Source: Gammaproteobacteria bacterium (GTDB lineage: Bacteria; Pseudomonadota; Gammaproteobacteria; J113). From it: DNA of 10,649 nt. Location of the stretch: assembly GCA_003694425.1 (NCBI GenBank), contig RFJX01000140.1:1-10649 (forward strand). Reading direction: 5' to 3'. Within the stretch, counting starts at the first letter, position 1, and the number at the start of each line of letters is the position of its first letter. Below the pieces are notes generated by a model. It made no database searches. It saw nothing but the letters and a program-made list of their open reading frames with translations, and was not told the origin of the DNA. Made by a program: the position numbers and the translations under genes. Below are positions 6,485-10,649 of the stretch, piece after piece.

Positions 6485-9400
6485 TCACCTGCCGGGGATG
6501 AGGAGGGCAGCGCCCTGGCTGGTTCCCTGCAGATAGTTTGGCCAGATCAAGAGGATGTCCGCCTTGCCGTCGTTGTTGATATCACCCGCGGGCAGCGCCA
6601 AGGCAGTGGAGAGGAAGCTGTTCGGACGGCCGCCGTTGAGGCGGAAGAGCAGTCGGCCGTCCCGACCGGAGTAGACGCCGACCTCGCCTGCATCCACACC
6701 GGCATAGGGATCGTCCACGCCGGATGCGGCGATCGCCACATCGGTGAAGCCGTCGCCGTTCACATCGCCCACTTGCGCGATGAATCCACCCATGTTGTCG
6801 CCGGCGGCATTGCCGCTGAAGCGGTACAACTCGCCGCCACTCATTCCGGAAACCACCGACGCCCGGCCGGCATCGGTGCCGGCGTTCGTATCCGCCCATG
6901 GAGATCCGACTGCGAAATCCGCCACGCCGTCGTTGTTCCAGTCGAATAGCGGATAGGCGTTGCGAAGCCCTTCCCCTTGGCTTGTGCCGCGGGCCGCCAC
7001 ATAGAGCAGGGCGCCGTCGGCGCCGGAGCGCACCTCCACCCGCCCGGCATCAGTGTAGGGATCATCGGCCCCCTGCACGCCCACCGCCAGATCGCCAACA
7101 CCGTCGCCGTTGACATCGCCGATGTTCGTCAGCGCATAACCGGAAGCATCGCCCGCCTTCTGGCCGTAGGCGTTCCACAGCAGAGAGCCGTCTGCACCCG
7201 AGCGCATCTGCACTTCGCCGGCGTTCGCCCCATAGGCGTCGGAGCCCGGGATCCCCAGTGCCACATCCGCTTGGCCGTCGCCGTTGACGTCACCGGCGAC
7301 AGCGATGATACCGCCAAGAGCATCGTATCCTGCCGCTCCGCGGGCCTGCCACAGAATATGGCCGTCCACACCGGAGAGCAGTTGCACTTCGCCGGCATCG
7401 GCGCCTGCAAAGGGATCATCCGTTCCCGTTGCCCCGATGGCGAGATCGGTGTAGCCGTCGCCGTTGACATCGCCGACATCCGCTACCACGTCCTGGCCCC
7501 AGCGGTCGGATATCCAACCACCCCAACTGGCCTTTGTGGCATGGCCCGTGGCCCGCCACAGCAGTGTGCCGTCGGCTCCGGAGAAGAGGTGGAGCCTGCC
7601 GGCTTTGGTGCCGGCATAGGGATCGCTGGCGAAAGGCGCCGTGGCCGCCAACTCCCGCACTCCGTCGCCGTCGATGTCGCGGACGGCGATCAGCCGCCAA
7701 CCCAGGGCGTCGTGCGTCGCCTGGCCGTAGGCATCCCACAACAAGCCGCCGTCCACGCCGGAGCGCACCTCCACCCGGCCGGCGTGGGTGTAGAGATCGC
7801 TGGCACCGGGAAACCCGAGCGCGAAGTCGGTGACGCCGTCGCCGTTGACATCACCCAGCACTACCGCCTGTGTTGCGGGAGATGGATCGCGCACCATGTA
7901 CAGTGGCGAGACGAAGGCGGCATCGGCCGGCGCCCCGGCAAAGGCGTATTCCAGCAGATCACTGGCGCCGTCGCCGTCCGTATCCACGAGCAGGGGATTG
8001 CTGCCGAGGGCCACCTCCGCCCCGTCGCTCAGGCCGTCGCCGTCGGTGTCGGAGTTCAGCGGATCGGTGCCGGTGTCGGTCGCGGAGACGAAGGTGCCTC
8101 TGTTCGTCTCCACGCCGTCCTTCAGGCCGTCGCGATCCGTGTCGGGATTCAGCGGATCGGTGTCGACACCCCAGTCGTAGGCGTGGGGATCGGCGCCGCC
8201 GGCGATCTCCACCGAATCCGTCAGGCCGTCGCCGTCGGTGTCCGCCCTGGTCGGGTCGAGATCGTAGCCGGCGTCATACGTGTAGGGATCGAGCCAGCTT
8301 GCATAGGCGATCTCCATGCTCGTGGTAAGACCATCGCCGTCGTGATCCGTCTGCGCGATCAGGGGATCGGTGCCGATCGCCTTCTCGGCACCGTCGGAGA
8401 CGTGGTCGCCGTCGGTGTCGGGATTCAACGGATCGGTGTCCACGCCGGCGTCGAAGGCGTAGGGATCGGCGCCGCCGGCCACCTCCGCACCATCGCTCAG
8501 GCCGTCGCCGTCGGTGTCGGCCAGATAGGCCCTGGTGCCGAGCATCTTCTCCAGCGCATTGGAAAGGCCGTCGCCGTCCGTGTCCGGATTCAGCGGATCA
8601 TCGCCCAGCAGATATACGTGCCAGCCGTCCTTCAGTCCGTCGCCGTTCGTGTCATCGCTGTAGGGATCGGTGCCGATCGCCTGCTCGTAGCTGTCCAGCA
8701 GACCGTCGGCGTCGCTGTCGCCCACAAGCCTGGGCGCGAACAGGAAGCTACGTCCCTGCAGATTGTATGCCGCGCCGTACACATCCGTAAGGCTTGTATG
8801 GGCGTATCCGGTGCCGGCGCTGATGCCGGAGCCTGCATCCACATTGTCGCCCTGATCGAACTTGATATAGCGCAACAGGATGTAGCCGTTGGGGTAGAGC
8901 ACGGCCTGGAAGTGGTTGACCATGTTGGAATCTTCGTCGTAGTTGGTCTCCACCGACCAGTCGGCCACCAGCCGCTGCGGCATGCCCTTCGCCTGCAACC
9001 TGCCGCCATCGCCGTAGTAATAGGAGGTCAGGTCATCGTTCCAGACGCTGATCACCGGCGGGTTGCCGACAACCCCATTGGCAAGCGTGAAGCGCGAGGC
9101 GGAGGCCGCCCCCGCCCCCAGCCACAGGTTGCCGTTGGTGTCGATGCCCACCGCATACACGTCCCTGCCGTAGAAGGGGAAGGGGAACGGCATGGCGTAG
9201 AGATCCGCCGTCACATTGTCGCCGCTTGCTGCGGCCTGTGGCGCATCCAGCACCTCGGCGGAGGAGAAGAGGCGGTAGGCGCTGACATCCAGGAGATCAT
9301 AACCGTGGATGGCCCCCACGTGCGCCGGATTGCTGTAGGGGTCGGCGGGATCGGTGCCCGCGCGCAGCTCAAGGGGATCGGGAGTGCCGTCGCCGTCCGT

Positions 9401-10648
9401 ATCCCATACCGCGGCCTTCGGATCCAGGCCCCATGCCAGCTCCACGGAATCACGCACGCCGTCGCCGTCGCTGTCCGCCCGTGTTGGATCGGTGCCGAGG
9501 GTTGCCTCCGCCCCATCCTTCAGCCCGTCGCCGTCCGTATCAGGGTTGCGCGGATCGCTGCCTGCCTGCAACTCATCCTTGTCGTTCAATCCGTCGCCGT
9601 CGGTGTCCGTCTTGGCGGGATCGCTGCCGCCGAAGAGTTCGTCGCGGTCGCTGATGCCGTCGCCGTCGGTATCCCCGCGGCCCCAGCCGGCGGGAAGGAA
9701 TGCCTGTTGGGACGCGATGTCCCCCTTCATCAACGCCGGTGGATGAACACCCGGCCATGCTCCGGCGTGATAGACATAACTGTAGCCGTCATTTGCGGTG
9801 TAGGCGATCCAGCGGGAATCGGGGGAGAACGAAAATCGCTGGTATATGGATCCGTCCGGGGGGGATTCGATGGCGGCGACGGTTCCGGCAAGCGGCCCGC
9901 CATCCATGGGCAGGACGCCGGCCTTCACAACAGGGGAAAATGTGACATTCACATACTCTGCCCCCCCCGTGCCACGAGAAAAATAACCCGAGCCCGATGT
10001 GTGGAAAACACCGGGTTCCGGATGGCCGAGGAACGACACCGCTTCGTACCGCGGAAATCCCCATAGATCCGTCCAGGTATGCAGCTCGACGCGGGCGCCG
10101 TCTAAACCATATGGCATCCATAAACCGACGCCAGGAAGCCAGTACCCTGAAGATCCATTCCCCGGATACCACGCAGAAGGATCGGTATCGCAATAATACG
10201 CCCATACCTGGTAACCTTCCAAGGCAGTTTGGATGTTGCCTGCCTTCCATACCCCCTGCCCGCCGGGGCATACGGGAAAGCGGGACTCGCTTGGCGGTAC
10301 GGTTTCGTTGCGCACCAAGTAACGACCACTATGCGCGCTCTTCGACCAATGATCCGTAAGCCCATTGCCGACCTTCACCACCCGGTTGCGATGCAACGTG
10401 CGATCTCCGCCGCCGGCAATGGAAACGGCGTGAACCTCCGTACTGTACCACTGCCACTCCAAGGCAGGGCCTCCCCAGGCATAACTCGTCCCCGACCAGG
10501 TGCTCAGGCTCGCATCCCAACCATAGGGGTCGAACAGATAGGCTACCTCGGTGCCGTCGGGGGAGACCATGGGCGCTTTGCCCTTCGCCAGTGTGGAGAG
10601 GGTATAGGGGTCACCCTGTAGCATGGGCCCGAAATCCAGGGCCATGAT
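6485..10648 (-). CDS. 3' part of a giant calcium-binding exported protein: TolB/WD40-like region, thrombospondin-3 arrays, nidogen-like sandwich, FG-GAP propeller
   Basis: The frame is open to the right edge and the first ATG (10645, residue 1 here) has no visible signal peptide, so the true start probably lies outside. Residues 1-300 contain two TolB/WD40-like signatures (VSPDGTEVAYLFD near 27 and FSPDSRWIAYTAND near 273), suggesting the end of a propeller. Residues 325-437 hold five thrombospondin type 3 loops (DTDGDG type) about 22 residues apart. Residues 445-640 resemble a nidogen-like or related sandwich domain: FPFPFYGRDVYAVGIDTNG, later WNDDL and FQAVLYPNGYILLRY. Residues 641-897 hold ten more type 3 loops. 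Residues 928-1386 hold eight FG-GAP motifs (GDVNGDGxxDxAxG) about 58-69 apart, consistent with a complete integrin-alpha-like propeller. It ends LLIPGR and lacks the GWNLI CTD of its neighbours. Role is probably adhesion or surface structure stabilised by calcium; this is inference. No catalytic residues are recognisable. Confidence 0.92.
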   Translation of the reverse strand: MMALDFGPMLQGDPYTLSTLAKGKAPMVSPDGTEVAYLFDPYGWDASLSTWSGTSYAWGGPALEWQWYSTEVHAVSIAGGGDRTLHRNRVVKVGNGLTDHWSKSAHSGRYLVRNETVPPSESRFPVCPGGQGVWKAGNIQTALEGYQVWAYYCDTDPSAWYPGNGSSGYWLPGVGLWMPYGLDGARVELHTWTDLWGFPRYEAVSFLGHPEPGVFHTSGSGYFSRGTGGAEYVNVTFSPVVKAGVLPMDGGPLAGTVAAIESPPDGSIYQRFSFSPDSRWIAYTANDGYSYVYHAGAWPGVHPPALMKGDIASQQAFLPAGWGRGDTDGDGISDRDELFGGSDPAKTDTDGDGLNDKDELQAGSDPRNPDTDGDGLKDGAEATLGTDPTRADSDGDGVRDSVELAWGLDPKAAVWDTDGDGTPDPLELRAGTDPADPYSNPAHVGAIHGYDLLDVSAYRLFSSAEVLDAPQAAASGDNVTADLYAMPFPFPFYGRDVYAVGIDTNGNLWLGAGAASASRFTLANGVVGNPPVISVWNDDLTSYYYGDGGRLQAKGMPQRLVADWSVETNYDEDSNMVNHFQAVLYPNGYILLRYIKFDQGDNVDAGSGISAGTGYAHTSLTDVYGAAYNLQGRSFLFAPRLVGDSDADGLLDSYEQAIGTDPYSDDTNGDGLKDGWHVYLLGDDPLNPDTDGDGLSNALEKMLGTRAYLADTDGDGLSDGAEVAGGADPYAFDAGVDTDPLNPDTDGDHVSDGAEKAIGTDPLIAQTDHDGDGLTTSMEIAYASWLDPYTYDAGYDLDPTRADTDGDGLTDSVEIAGGADPHAYDWGVDTDPLNPDTDRDGLKDGVETNRGTFVSATDTGTDPLNSDTDGDGLSDGAEVALGSNPLLVDTDGDGASDLLEYAFAGAPADAAFVSPLYMVRDPSPATQAVVLGDVNGDGVTDFALGFPGASDLYTHAGRVEVRSGVDGGLLWDAYGQATHDALGWRLIAVRDIDGDGVRELAATAPFASDPYAGTKAGRLHLFSGADGTLLWRATGHATKASWGGWISDRWGQDVVADVGDVNGDGYTDLAIGATGTDDPFAGADAGEVQLLSGVDGHILWQARGAAGYDALGGIIAVAGDVNGDGQADVALGIPGSDAYGANAGEVQMRSGADGSLLWNAYGQKAGDASGYALTNIGDVNGDGVGDLAVGVQGADDPYTDAGRVEVRSGADGALLYVAARGTSQGEGLRNAYPLFDWNNDGVADFAVGSPWADTNAGTDAGRASVVSGMSGGELYRFSGNAAGDNMGGFIAQVGDVNGDGFTDVAIAASGVDDPYAGVDAGEVGVYSGRDGRLLFRLNGGRPNSFLSTALALPAGDINNDGKADILLIWPNYLQGTSQGAALLIPGR
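6488..7864 (-). repeat. Eight FG-GAP (integrin-alpha-like) propeller repeats
   Basis: Calcium-loop motifs of the DxNxDG type start near residues 931, 989, 1058, 1118, 1177, 1235, 1293 and 1354 of the protein (numbered from ATG 10645). Most blades then carry an AG-[RE]-x-x-x-x-SG strand and a DG-x-L-[LFY] strand. The second blade has RDIDGDG, the sixth DWNNDG and the last DINNDG, so these are the most divergent. A seven-bladed closed propeller plus one overlapping strand, as in integrin alpha chains, is the likely fold. Confidence 0.85.
7955..8725 (-). repeat. Thrombospondin type 3 repeat array B, ten calcium loops
   Basis: Loops start near residues 643, 665, 688, 710, 743, 767, 802, 835, 867 and 889 and read DTDGDG or variants (DSDADG, DTNGDG, DHDGDG, DTDRDG). 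Spacing alternates between about 22-24 and 32-35 residues. The longer units carry an insertion such as GGADPYAFDAGVDTDPLNP or GGADPHAYDWGVDTDPLNP. On the plus strand the array shows as recurring GCCGTCGCCGTCGGTGTC-like words. Confidence 0.85.
9335..9673 (-). repeat. Thrombospondin type 3 repeat array A, five calcium loops
   Basis: Loops begin at residues 325, 347, 369, 391 and 415 (DTDGDG four times, DSDGDG once) with a regular 22-residue period, the last 24. Each is followed by an acidic helix-like DELxxGSDP or GAExxLGTDP segment. The array joins the TolB/WD40-like region to the nidogen-like sandwich domain (about 8726-9313). Confidence 0.85.
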
Positions 10649-10649
10649 C

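Noticed and set aside
6485..6488. 4-base GTGA overlap as proof of translational coupling between the FG-GAP gene and the protease
   Set aside because: Any TGA preceded by A, G or T creates such an overlap by chance; there is no ribosome-binding site, codon use after it is poor and a promoter lies downstream.
1399..9190. Recurrent GCCGTAG / CTACGGC words as a DNA uptake or regulatory sequence
   Set aside because: They occur only in the frame giving Tyr-Gly, differ outside five or six bases, and sit in coding loops; a protein-level motif explains them better.
7955..9673. Regularly spaced GCCGTCGCCGTC words as a CRISPR-like or other non-coding repeat array
   Set aside because: Spacing is a multiple of three and the words encode the Asp/Gly calcium loops of thrombospondin type 3 repeats in an open frame; the intervening sequence is also conserved coding sequence.
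6977..10066. Uninterrupted 1029-codon frame on the plus strand, opposite the FG-GAP gene
   Set aside because: Same codon-aligned mirror effect. The translation is a repetitive AVAVGVGIQRIGV-like mirror of the DTDGDG repeats and has no start context or domain.

Overview
The window is GC-rich and almost entirely coding. It holds three very long genes for what look like exported, multidomain surface or secreted proteins of a Gram-negative type bacterium. Codon use strongly favours C/G in third position, and the one visible signal peptide is Sec-type. I cannot name the organism. A high-GC proteobacterium would fit, but nothing here is diagnostic.

Layout: (1) positions 2-2248, plus strand, is the 3' part of a gene that begins before the window. 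It encodes a MAM-like beta-sandwich, an Ig-like stretch, a carboxypeptidase-regulatory-like domain, a fibronectin-III-like domain and a C-terminal domain (CTD) of about 160 residues built from two 'GWNLI...GVGYW' half-modules. (2) Positions 2313-6386 (or up to 6488), minus strand, is a complete secreted subtilisin-family (S8) protease. It has a signal peptide, an extra N-terminal domain, an I9-like propeptide, a full Asp/His/Ser triad, several beta-sandwich domains, and the same kind of CTD. (3) Positions 6485-10648, minus strand, is the 3' part of a gene that runs off the right edge. It encodes a TolB/WD40-like region, two calcium-binding thrombospondin-type-3 arrays flanking a nidogen-like sandwich domain, and a C-terminal FG-GAP (integrin-alpha-like) propeller of about eight blades.

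The plus-strand gene and the protease gene converge tail to tail across 64 bp. Their CTD-coding regions contain a 112-bp inverted repeat with 111 identical positions, although the flanking CTD sequence has diverged heavily. In this block 35 of 36 codons are identical to the third base, which points to recent gene conversion or exchange. The repeat is in frame in both genes. Recombination across it would therefore invert 777 bp and swap the protein tails without breaking either frame.

The protease and the FG-GAP protein are co-directional. Between them lies a stretch of about 98 bp with poor codon use and a near-consensus sigma-70 promoter (TGGACA-17-TAGAAT), so the protease is probably transcribed separately and starts later than the longest open frame suggests. 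A common role is inference only: a protease and large calcium-stabilised surface or adhesion proteins, two of them sharing a candidate C-terminal sorting or attachment domain.
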